DNA from: Tectiglobus sp039183375
GTDB lineage: Bacteria; Pseudomonadota; Alphaproteobacteria; Rhizobiales; Hyphomicrobiaceae
Length of the DNA: 13,216 nt
Reading direction: 5' to 3'
NCBI GenBank assembly: GCA_039183375.1
Contig: JBCDBQ010000146.1
Location: 1-13,216, forward strand
Part shown: positions 1-6,471 of the stretch, in pieces
How positions within the stretch are numbered: the stretch's first letter is position 1
How the letters are laid out: each line of letters begins with the position of its first letter
The notes under the pieces: model-generated
The model's database searches: none
What the model was told of the DNA's origin: nothing
The model's input: only the letters and a program-made list of their open reading frames with translations
Program-made: the position numbers and the translations under genes

Positions 1-837
1 TACATCCACTTCCCGATCAAACGCAGCATCGGAGTCGGATGGCAGTGATTGCCAAAACGTCATGGCCTCATCCCACTTCTTATCCTTGGGAGCAAATGGC
101 CGCCCTTTGATGTATTCAAAGGTTGTCTCGTCAGGTGCAACCATACCAATGCGGCTGCCACCCTCTATCGTCATGTTGCAGATGGTCAAACGACCCTCCA
201 TCGACATGTCACGAATAGCTGAACCAGCAAACTCTATGGCGTACCCGGTTCCCCCCGCGGCACTGATCTGGCGTATAATCGCCAGGATTACGTCTTTGCC
301 AGTAACACCAAAGCCGAGCTTACCATTGACATTGACCCGCATCGTCTTGGGTTTCGTCTGCCACAATGACTGGGTTGCCATAACGTGAGTTACCTCAGAT
401 GACCCTATGCCAAATGAAATACAGCCTAGCGCGCCATGCGTTGAGGTATGACTGTCGCCACAAACAAGCGTGATGCCTGGCAAGGTTATGCCCTGTTCCG
501 GCCCGACCACGTGGGCAATACCCTGGCGCTCATCACCCCATGGAAAAAAGGTGATACCGAATTCCTCGCCATTCTTGTTGATCGCAAGCGCAATTTCCTT
601 TGCACGCGGATCATTGAGTTCATCAAGCGACGCCGTATGTGTCGGAGTGTAGTGATCCGGCGTCGCAAATGTCTGGTCCGGACGCCGCAGTTTCCAATTG
701 TTCTGGCGCAAGCGCTCAAACCCGAACATCGATCCATCGTGACACAAGTGCCTGTCGATATAGAGCAGTGTCTTGCCGAACTTCTCCGTCACCACGTGAC
801 GATCCCAGATTTTATCGAACAGTGTCTTTCCTGGCAC
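1..837 (-). CDS. LeuC-like dehydratase large subunit (partial, 3' end outside window)
   Basis: This is the N-terminal 279 codons of an aconitase-superfamily large subunit of the 3-isopropylmalate dehydratase (LeuC) type. Such enzymes use a [4Fe-4S] cluster to dehydrate or isomerise hydroxy-acids and need a LeuD-like small subunit. Visible landmarks are the opening KTLFDKIWDRHVV, LYIDRH, GPEQGITLPG, CGDSHTSTHG, TGKDVILAII, GGTGYAIEFAG, SMEGRLTICNM and APDETTFEYIKGRP. The cluster cysteines lie in the missing C-terminal half. The GTG start at 837 is chosen because AAGGA (850-846) lies 8 nt upstream and the next upstream stop is near 945. It differs from biosynthetic LeuC just after LYIDRH, where HEVTSPQAF is replaced by HDGSMFGF, and after the first DH motif, where NVPT is replaced by YTPT. 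It is divergent from a fumarate-reductase-like operon, so a catabolic dicarboxylate hydratase is more likely than leucine synthesis (inference). Family is certain; substrate unknown. Confidence 0.88.
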   Translation of the reverse strand, partial: MPGKTLFDKIWDRHVVTEKFGKTLLYIDRHLCHDGSMFGFERLRQNNWKLRRPDQTFATPDHYTPTHTASLDELNDPRAKEIALAINKNGEEFGITFFPWGDERQGIAHVVGPEQGITLPGITLVCGDSHTSTHGALGCISFGIGSSEVTHVMATQSLWQTKPKTMRVNVNGKLGFGVTGKDVILAIIRQISAAGGTGYAIEFAGSAIRDMSMEGRLTICNMTIEGGSRIGMVAPDETTFEYIKGRPFAPKDKKWDEAMTFWQSLPSDSDAAFDREVDV

Positions 838-883
838 CGGGCGTTTCCTTTCGATCTGATGGAGATCTGGTCGGTCTTTGCCG

Positions 884-922
884 ACGTTATTATTACCTTG
901 TGGTTTGAACGTGATTATTGCC
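884..922. repeat. 14-bp direct repeat in the divergent intergenic region
   Basis: ACGTTATTATTACC (884-897) and ACGTGATTATTGCC (909-922) match at 12 of 14 positions and lie 25 bp apart. They are 47-85 bp upstream of the leuC-like start. They could be tandem sites for an activator of the leftward gene. No convincing sigma-70 promoter could be placed around them by eye. Confidence 0.4.
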
Positions 923-1023
923 AGCGGGGGAAAGGCGCGCAACCATCAGTCAAACGTGGCACGCAGAATTACCATCAGCCCCTGGATGATCGCTGCAAAG
1001 CTCATTCAGCATCTCTTAAGCAA

Positions 1024-1072
1024 GCGCCAAGTAAGTCTAATTGGCGCTATAACTGGCAAAATTCCGCCAATT
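1024..1072. promoter_or_regulatory. Inverted-repeat cluster, candidate operator between divergent leuC-like and sdhB-like genes
   Basis: Four half-sites of the same type fall within 49 bp. GCGCCAA (1024-1030) and TTGGCGC (1041-1047) are a perfect inverted pair with a 10-bp spacer. AATTGGCG (1039-1046) and CGCCAATT (1065-1072) are a perfect 8-bp inverted pair. Between them CTGGC (1053-1057) pairs with GCCA (1066-1069). The cluster sits 50-100 bp upstream of the sdhB-like start and about 190-235 bp from the leuC-like start, where a shared regulator could act on both arms. The symmetry is read directly; the operator role is inference and the regulator is not in the window. Confidence 0.5.
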
Positions 1073-1122
1073 CGCTATGTCTATCCAGCAGCAACCTCGA
1101 AGCAACCAAGAGCCAGGCAAAC

Positions 1123-1884
1123 ATGACGGCGCAGGCGGCAATCGATCAATCAGGCGAGCAGGGCACGATGCCCACAATGCAGGTCAAGGTGTGGCGTGGC
1201 GATGACGAAGGTGGCTACCAGACCTTCGACGTTCCGCAGCGCGAGAACCAGACAGTGCTCGACGTTGTAACTTGGATACAGCGTTATGCCGATCCCACAC
1301 TGTCCTACAGGTTTGCCTGCCGCGTTGGCGTCTGCGGCTCTTGCGCGATGACCGTCAACGGGCGGCCCCGTTGGACGTGCCGAACGCACGTAGCGAATGT
1401 TGTCGAAAGCGGCCGGATCGAGATTGGTCCACTGGCGAACCTGCCGGTCATTAAAGATCTCGCCACGGACATGTCCCGCTTCTTCGAGAAATGGCAGGAT
1501 GCAAACGCGACGTTCTCACCAACCAAGACACGGCACGATCCGCCGGAATTGATATCGCCCAGCGACGAAGCACGTATCGAAGCCGACGAGGCCATCGAGT
1601 GCATCAACTGCGGAATCTGTCTCGCTGCCTGTGATACCGTTCGGTGGAACCCTGAATACCTCGGTCCAGCAGCACTCAACCGTGCCTGGTCGTTAGTCAA
1701 CGATGTACGGGATGGTGGTCAGACTGAACGCTTGAAAGCAGTTGCTTCCGATGGTGGATGCCACGCATGCCACACACATCAAAGCTGTGAAGCGCACTGC
1801 CCGCAGGGCCTCAATCCGACAGCGTCGATCGCCGGTCTGAAACGGCTGACCATGAAGGCCTATATTCGCGGGGAACTCAAATGA
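1123..1884 (+). CDS. Succinate dehydrogenase/fumarate reductase-like iron-sulfur subunit
   Basis: This 253-residue protein is the electron-transfer subunit that passes electrons between the flavoprotein and the quinone site of a complex II-type enzyme. The N-terminal ferredoxin domain binds [2Fe-2S] through C66, C71, C74 and C86. The C-terminal domain has C160-x2-C163-x2-C166 and C226 for [4Fe-4S], and C170, C216 and C222 for the third cluster. The CxxCGxC spacing with GPAALNRAW resembles both FrdB and SdhB. H219 sits where E. coli FrdB has V207, the position that keeps the third cluster [3Fe-4S]. C213 is an extra cysteine. The frame is open back to 448, but that part is antisense to the leuC-like gene. 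The ATG at 1123 has AGG 5 nt upstream; ATG 1168 is an alternative that also keeps the whole domain. The stop overlaps the next start as ATGA, so translation is probably coupled. Confidence 0.88.
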   Translation: MTAQAAIDQSGEQGTMPTMQVKVWRGDDEGGYQTFDVPQRENQTVLDVVTWIQRYADPTLSYRFACRVGVCGSCAMTVNGRPRWTCRTHVANVVESGRIEIGPLANLPVIKDLATDMSRFFEKWQDANATFSPTKTRHDPPELISPSDEARIEADEAIECINCGICLAACDTVRWNPEYLGPAALNRAWSLVNDVRDGGQTERLKAVASDGGCHACHTHQSCEAHCPQGLNPTASIAGLKRLTMKAYIRGELK

Positions 1885-2213
1885 CCGAGATCCGTCTCTA
1901 TATCGTACAGCGCGTCACGGCGCTTCTGATGATCCCGTTCATTCTGCTCCACGTCGCTGTGATCTTTCACGCGATCTCTGAGAAACTGACAGCAGATCAG
2001 ATCTTGGCACGCACGGGCGGCAGTATGACCTGGGGCCTGTTCTATGCAGCCTTCGTGCTGCTGGCATCAGTACATGGAGCCATTGGCATTCGCACCGTCA
2101 TCCGAGAATGGACACCATTAGATAATGCCATCGCCGATATCTTTGCAATTGCGATGTGTGTCGTCCTTGTCATCCTTGGCATGCGTGCCGTAGCAGCGGT
2201 GGTATTCTCATGA
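1881..2213 (+). CDS. Membrane anchor subunit, SdhD-like
   Basis: This 110-residue hydrophobic protein has three predicted membrane helices at about 11-31, 51-72 and 83-108. The first helix follows the motif YIVQRVTALLMIPF, typical of the SdhD-type anchor (QRVTA). H24 or H30 and H65 are candidate haem b or quinone-site residues. It should dock the iron-sulfur and flavoprotein subunits to the inner membrane and help form the quinone pocket. It starts inside the stop of the sdhB-like gene and ends inside the start of the next anchor gene, both as ATGA overlaps. The C/D assignment comes from short motifs only. Confidence 0.78.
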   Translation: MTEIRLYIVQRVTALLMIPFILLHVAVIFHAISEKLTADQILARTGGSMTWGLFYAAFVLLASVHGAIGIRTVIREWTPLDNAIADIFAIAMCVVLVILGMRAVAAVVFS

Positions 2214-2575
2214 GCGTTCGTATCGAAAATCGCCGCGACACGAGTTACCGCAAAGACATCCTTTGGTATGCAGCGATGATCCATCGGATCTCCGGCATTC
2301 TCCTCGCCTGCTTTCTCCCGTTGCACTTTCTGGCGCTTGGCCTTGCAATTGAGGGCGAAGCGAAACTGGAGTCGTTCCTCAGGTGGACAGATAGCCCACT
2401 CGTGAAATTTGCCGAGACTGGCCTGATCGTACTACTTGCCGTCCATCTACTTGGCGGCATCCGCCTGATGCTGATTGAGAATCTGCCCTGGGACCCCGAT
2501 CAAAAGCGTATGGCGACTGTGGCCATTCTAATCGCTGTCGTTGTCGGTGCCCTGTTCCTTCTCCGTTTTCTGTGA
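2210..2575 (+). CDS. Membrane anchor subunit, SdhC-like cytochrome b
   Basis: This 121-residue protein has helices at about 21-45, 65-89 and 100-120. HRISGILL at 25-32 matches the HRxSG signature of SdhC-type cytochrome b subunits, and HLLGGIRLM at 79-87 matches the haem-ligand segment H-x3-GIR, making H79 the likely axial ligand. R26 corresponds to the quinone-site arginine R31 of E. coli SdhC. The quinone-site serine (S27 in E. coli) aligns with A22, a visible difference. The ATG at 2210 is chosen over an upstream in-frame ATG at 2156 because it gives the ATGA overlap and a family-typical N-terminus. The stop at 2573-2575 overlaps the ribosome-binding site of the flavoprotein gene. Confidence 0.82.
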   Translation: MSVRIENRRDTSYRKDILWYAAMIHRISGILLACFLPLHFLALGLAIEGEAKLESFLRWTDSPLVKFAETGLIVLLAVHLLGGIRLMLIENLPWDPDQKRMATVAILIAVVVGALFLLRFL

Positions 2576-2583
2576 GGCCTGCG

Positions 2584-4317
2584 ATGCTTGAGCGTCATAA
2601 GACAGACATTCTGATCCTCGGCGCAGGGGGCGCCGGTCTCTTTGCAGCCCTCCACGCGCATCAAACTGCGCCGCACTTGTCGATTACCGTCGCCTGTAAA
2701 GGCTTGCTCGGTAAATCCGGATGCAGCCGGATGGTCCAGGGCGGATACAATGTTGCCGTCCACCCGGCAGATTCAATCGAACGCCACTTCATGGACACCA
2801 TCCATGGTGGCAAATGGCTGCCACATCAGGAGCTTGCCTGGACTCTGGTCACGAAGGCCATCGAGCGCATCCGTGAGCTTGAAAACGAAGTTGGCTGTTT
2901 CTTTGATCGCAATCCGGACGGCACACTTCATGGCAAGGCCTTTGCCGGTCAGACATTCGACCGTACCGTCCACAAGGGTGACCTGACAGGCATTGAAATC
3001 GTCAACCGCCTGATGGAACAGGTCTGGGCACGCAACGTGGACCGCCTGGAAGAGCACCGCGCCGTCGCCTTCATTCCTGACAGGGCTGGTGAAAGCATGG
3101 CCGGCGTCCTGATGATCGATATGCGCACAGGCAATTTCAAGCTGGTTGAAGCAAAGGCCATCCTGCTCGGCACTGGCGGCGGTCCAACCATGTACCGCTA
3201 CCACACGCCATCCGGCGACAAATCCATGGACGGCCTGGCCATGGCATTGCGCTCCGGACTTAGCCTGCGTGACATGGAGATGGTGCAGTTCCATCCGACC
3301 GGTTTGCTCGCTGGCCCAGACACGCGCATGACAGGTACCGTTCTCGAAGAAGGACTGCGTGGTGCTGGAGGTTACCTGCTCAATGGCGACAAAGAGCGCT
3401 TCATGGGCAACTATGATGATAAACTTGAGCGGGCCACACGAGATGTTGTCTCACGTGCCATGTACGCTGAGATGCGCGCTGGCCGAACAACGCCCCTAGG
3501 CGGCCTCTATATCCAGATGGAGCACCTCGGCGCGGACATCGTCGCAAAGAAGTTCAAAGGCATGGTCGAGCGTTGCGCCGATTGTGGCTTCGATCTAGCC
3601 GGCGGCCTCGTCGAGGTTGTTCCGACAGCTCACTATCACATGGGCGGTGTCGTTTGCGAAACCGATACATCAACCGCCATCCCTGGTCTTTTCGTAGCCG
3701 GTGAAGATGCTGGTGGCGTGCATGGCGCAAACCGTCTCGGTGGCAATGGCATAGCCAATTCGACAGTGTTCGGTGGCATCGCCGGTGACGTCATGCCAGG
3801 CTTCATCGCCCAGAACCCGCACTGGCGACAGCCCGATGAAGAAGTAATTCAAGCTGAGATCGCCCGCGCGACATATCCATTGGAGCGCTCAACCGGCAAT
3901 CTGCATGTACTTCGCGATCAGCTCCAGGACCTGATGTGGGATCAGGTTGGCATTCTGCGAGAAAAGCCAGGTCTCGAAAGCGCCCTTGGCCAGCTCGATA
4001 ATATTGAATCCACATTGATGAAGACCGGTGTTGTCGACTCGAACCGCGCATTCAACCTCACTTGGCACGATTGGTTGAACCTGCGCTCACTTGTCGAGAT
4101 TTCACGTGTCATCACGCTCGCAGCGCTACAGCGGGAGAACAGCCGAGGCGCACACTTCCGGGAAGACTTCCCCGGCGAGGGAGATCTCGAAAACTCACGC
4201 TTCACGATTGCCCGACAACAGGATGGAAAGGTCGAGATCAGCGATGAACCTGTCGTGTTCTCAATGGTTCAGCCAGGCGAAACGATCCTGAACGAGGCGA
4301 ATGAAGCAGCGGAATAA
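2584..4317 (+). CDS. Succinate dehydrogenase/fumarate reductase-like flavoprotein lacking the covalent-FAD histidine
   Basis: This 577-residue protein is the catalytic flavoprotein of the complex, of usual length for the family. The FAD-binding GAGGAG motif is at 13-18. Residues of the dicarboxylate site can be matched to E. coli FrdA: H237 (H232), E256 (E245), R286 (R287), H350 (H355) and R384 (R390). Two positions differ. Where SdhA/FrdA have the SHT motif whose His binds FAD covalently, this protein has S45-G46-C47 before QGG, so no His is available. The threonine before the catalytic glutamate (FrdA T244) is E255, after a loop six residues longer than in SdhA. The ATG at 2584 has GAGG 6 nt upstream; GTG 2572, overlapping the previous stop, is an alternative adding four residues. 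The complex is a dicarboxylate oxidoreductase; succinate or fumarate may not be the substrate. L-aspartate oxidase is unlikely because membrane and iron-sulfur partners are present. Confidence 0.87.
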   Translation: MLERHKTDILILGAGGAGLFAALHAHQTAPHLSITVACKGLLGKSGCSRMVQGGYNVAVHPADSIERHFMDTIHGGKWLPHQELAWTLVTKAIERIRELENEVGCFFDRNPDGTLHGKAFAGQTFDRTVHKGDLTGIEIVNRLMEQVWARNVDRLEEHRAVAFIPDRAGESMAGVLMIDMRTGNFKLVEAKAILLGTGGGPTMYRYHTPSGDKSMDGLAMALRSGLSLRDMEMVQFHPTGLLAGPDTRMTGTVLEEGLRGAGGYLLNGDKERFMGNYDDKLERATRDVVSRAMYAEMRAGRTTPLGGLYIQMEHLGADIVAKKFKGMVERCADCGFDLAGGLVEVVPTAHYHMGGVVCETDTSTAIPGLFVAGEDAGGVHGANRLGGNGIANSTVFGGIAGDVMPGFIAQNPHWRQPDEEVIQAEIARATYPLERSTGNLHVLRDQLQDLMWDQVGILREKPGLESALGQLDNIESTLMKTGVVDSNRAFNLTWHDWLNLRSLVEISRVITLAALQRENSRGAHFREDFPGEGDLENSRFTIARQQDGKVEISDEPVVFSMVQPGETILNEANEAAE

Positions 4318-4367
4318 CAACACTTCATCAGACCAACCAAACAAAAAAAAATGTGTGAGGAAACAGG

Positions 4368-5591
4368 ATGGCAAAGGATGCACCAGAGACGGACAACTCC
4401 AAGACAGGTGGTGCACTAAGCGGCGTCAAAGTTGTTGATTTGAGCCGCGTGCTTGGCGGCCCGTTCGCCACCCAGTTGTTGGCGGATCACGGTGCAGACG
4501 TCATCAAGCTCGAGCCGCCGCAGGGCGACGAGGTCCGTGATTGGGGACCTCCGTTCCACGATGACGATGCCGCGTATTTCATTGGCATTAATAGAAACAA
4601 GCGCTCAGTTGGCCTTGATCTCTCGAAAGAAGAAGGTCGCGAAGTTCTACTCAAGCTCCTGGCAGACGCCGACGTCCTGATTGAGAACTTCAAGCCAGGA
4701 TCGATGGAGTCCTGGGGCATTGGCTACGAGCAATTGAAGGAGCGCTTTCCGCACCTCATCTATTGCAAAATTTCTGGCTTCGGCAATGACGGCCCACTAG
4801 GTGGCTTCCCCGGCTATGACGGTATCGTCGGCGCCATGGCCGGTCATTACAGCGTCAACGGCTCGCTGGACACCGGACCGATGCGACTTGGCCTGCCAGT
4901 TGTTGATCTCTCGATGGGGCTCTACTGCGTTATCGGCATTCTACTTGCGATTCACGATCGGAGTTCATCCGGACTGGGGCAGGCGATCGAAGTAACCCTT
5001 TACGACTCGGCCCTGTCTCTGATGCATCCGCATTTCCCCAACTACTTTCTATCAGGCAAGGTCCCACAGCTGACCGGCAACCAGCACTCCAATCTCGTGC
5101 CCTACGGTATGTACCCGACAAAGACGGTCCCAGTTATGTTGGGCGCAGGCAACAATCGGGCATTCAAAAAGGTATGTGAAGTACTCGGCCGGCCGGAGTT
5201 GGCAGACGATGAGCGCTTCGCGACCAACGGTGACCGTCTTAACAATCGCGATGCGTTAAACGAAATTATCATGGCCAAACTAGCCGAGGTCGACGGCGTT
5301 GCGTTCGCCCTTGAGCTCCTGAAGTCAGGATTACCTTGCGGTCCGGTGCTCAACACCGGACAAGTGGCCGAGAGCGAGCACACCCGTGCGCGCGGCATGG
5401 TATATGAAGACGACTGGTACAAAGGCATGGGAACACCGGTGCGTCTGTCACGCACGCCCGGCGGTTATAAGTCCACCCCGCCAAAGTTCTCGGCTCATGC
5501 ACGCGAGGTGTTGGCCGAACATGGCTTTGACGATGATGCCATTGAAAAGCTGGCTGCGTCCGGCGTCCTTGTTGAAAAACGCCGGACCTAG
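4368..5591 (+). CDS. Family III CoA-transferase (CaiB/BaiF)
   Basis: This 407-residue protein is a family III CoA-transferase, which moves CoA from a donor such as succinyl-CoA to another carboxylic acid through an aspartyl-CoA thioester. Family features are GVKVVDLSRVLGGPFATQLLADHGADVIKLEPP near the N-terminus (given here as positions 19-51 of the protein by eye), NRNKRSVGLDL, ADVLIENFKPGSMESWGI, and PGYDGIVGAMAG containing the expected catalytic D151. GAGGAAACAGG stands directly before the ATG, a strong ribosome-binding site. The gene lies 50 bp after the flavoprotein stop with no obvious terminator, so it is likely the last gene of that operon. The substrate cannot be read from sequence. 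Members of this family include succinyl-CoA:mesaconate, citramalate and malate transferases as well as formyl-CoA and carnitine enzymes. The context favours a dicarboxylate or hydroxy-dicarboxylate. Confidence 0.88.
   Translation: MAKDAPETDNSKTGGALSGVKVVDLSRVLGGPFATQLLADHGADVIKLEPPQGDEVRDWGPPFHDDDAAYFIGINRNKRSVGLDLSKEEGREVLLKLLADADVLIENFKPGSMESWGIGYEQLKERFPHLIYCKISGFGNDGPLGGFPGYDGIVGAMAGHYSVNGSLDTGPMRLGLPVVDLSMGLYCVIGILLAIHDRSSSGLGQAIEVTLYDSALSLMHPHFPNYFLSGKVPQLTGNQHSNLVPYGMYPTKTVPVMLGAGNNRAFKKVCEVLGRPELADDERFATNGDRLNNRDALNEIIMAKLAEVDGVAFALELLKSGLPCGPVLNTGQVAESEHTRARGMVYEDDWYKGMGTPVRLSRTPGGYKSTPPKFSAHAREVLAEHGFDDDAIEKLAASGVLVEKRRT
5558..5587. terminator. 9-bp stem hairpin at the end of the CoA-transferase gene
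   Basis: GTCCGGCGT (5558-5566) and ACGCCGGAC (5579-5587) form a perfect GC-rich 9-bp stem with a 12-nt loop, ending just before the TAG stop. It sits between two convergent genes, where a bidirectional terminator would be expected. No T-tract follows on either side, so an intrinsic terminator is not proven; it may instead protect the 3' end or simply be coding sequence. Confidence 0.35.
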
Positions 5592-5641
5592 GACAGACCG
5601 CACAGTTTGACTGGGTTCGCAAGTCGCCAGCAAACCGCGGG

Positions 5642-6457
5642 CTACTTGGCCTTCAGAACGTTTGCAACATCTCTGCCGCTGGCCGCATTGCTGAGCTCTG
5701 CAAACGTCCCAGCGTCTTTCATTTCCTGAGCAGCACGCAACCAGCCACCTGTCGCGGCCCGAGCCAACCAACCACCGAGACTGATGCGCTTCGCACCAGC
5801 CGCAGCAAGCTCATCCATCTTGAAGTGCGGCAGCGTCAGAACATTCACCGGTTTAGATACGGCATCAATGACCTTGCGGACGTCTTCATTTGTGGTGAGC
5901 CCGGGTGCGTAGAGCACATGCGCCCCAACGTCCTCAAACGCCTTAAGCCGGCGGATTGCCTCATCGAGATCGTGCTTCTTGCGCAAGACGCCTTCCGCGC
6001 GAGCCGTGATCGTGAAAGGAAAATCCATGGCGTTCGCCGCCTCGACACCAGCTTTGACGCGCGCAACTGACAAGTCGAAATCGTAGATGCCAGGATCAGG
6101 CTTGTTGTCATAGTCTTCGATCGAACAGCCAACCAAACCGGTTTCGCCGGCAAGTCGGATCGTCTCTGCGACACCCTCCGGAGAATCTGCAAAACAGTTC
6201 TCCATATCTGCACTGACTGGAATATCCACCGCATTCGAAATCTGCCGACAGTGCTCCAGCTTCTCGTCGCGGGTGACCTGACCATCAAACCGTCCGAGCG
6301 TGGTCGCGTACCCAGAGCTGGTCGTGGCCAACGCCTCAAAGCCCATACCCTGCATCATGATAGCTGTGCCGACGTCCCAAGGGTTGGGAATAATGAACGC
6401 ACCCTCGCGTTCGTGCAGAGCGCGAAACGCAGCGCCCTTCTCGGCTTGGCTCGCCAT
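5642..6457 (-). CDS. PEP mutase/isocitrate lyase superfamily protein
   Basis: This 271-residue (beta/alpha)8-barrel enzyme is of the phosphoenolpyruvate mutase/isocitrate lyase superfamily, which acts on C-C or P-C bonds next to an alpha-keto/enolate group using Mg2+. Visible residues are NPWD (25-28), TTSSG (45-49), D58, SADMEN with D84 and E86, and SIED with E114. These match the positions of D58, D85, D87 and E114 in PEP mutase. The KKCG motif that carries the catalytic Cys of isocitrate and methylisocitrate lyases is absent; that loop reads DYDNKPDPG. It is therefore not a canonical lyase of that type, and a hydrolase, decarboxylase or unknown activity is equally possible. The ATG at 6457 has AAGGAG 7 nt upstream and is preferred over an upstream in-frame ATG at 6580. 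The gene converges on the CoA-transferase gene, so it is a separate transcript; a shared pathway is only suggested by proximity. Confidence 0.82.
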   Translation of the reverse strand: MASQAEKGAAFRALHEREGAFIIPNPWDVGTAIMMQGMGFEALATTSSGYATTLGRFDGQVTRDEKLEHCRQISNAVDIPVSADMENCFADSPEGVAETIRLAGETGLVGCSIEDYDNKPDPGIYDFDLSVARVKAGVEAANAMDFPFTITARAEGVLRKKHDLDEAIRRLKAFEDVGAHVLYAPGLTTNEDVRKVIDAVSKPVNVLTLPHFKMDELAAAGAKRISLGGWLARAATGGWLRAAQEMKDAGTFAELSNAASGRDVANVLKAK

Positions 6458-6471
6458 AGTATTGCTCCTTG

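Noticed and set aside
448..1122. N-terminal extension of the iron-sulfur subunit frame back to 448 (total 478 codons)
   Set aside because: The extension is the antisense of the leuC-like gene, has no similarity to SdhB or FrdB N-termini, and a family-length protein starts at 1123.
2572..2583. GTG start of the flavoprotein overlapping the previous stop as GTGA
   Set aside because: It would fit the coupled overlaps upstream, but the ATG at 2584 has a well-spaced GAGG and an N-terminus typical of the family. It remains possible.
1123..4317. Calling the complex the TCA-cycle succinate dehydrogenase sdhCDAB
   Set aside because: Gene order differs, the FAD-binding His is missing, a substrate-site residue is changed, and the neighbours are a CoA-transferase and a LeuC-like hydratase rather than TCA-cycle genes.
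2584..4317. L-aspartate oxidase (NadB), which also lacks covalent FAD
   Set aside because: The protein is encoded with an iron-sulfur subunit and two cytochrome b anchors, which NadB does not have, and no nadA or nadC is near.
4318..4367. Terminator between the flavoprotein and CoA-transferase genes
   Set aside because: The 50-bp gap has an A-rich run but no inverted repeat before it; it reads as a leader with a strong ribosome-binding site.
5642..6457. Calling the gene methylisocitrate lyase (prpB) or isocitrate lyase (aceA)
   Set aside because: The catalytic KKCG motif is missing.
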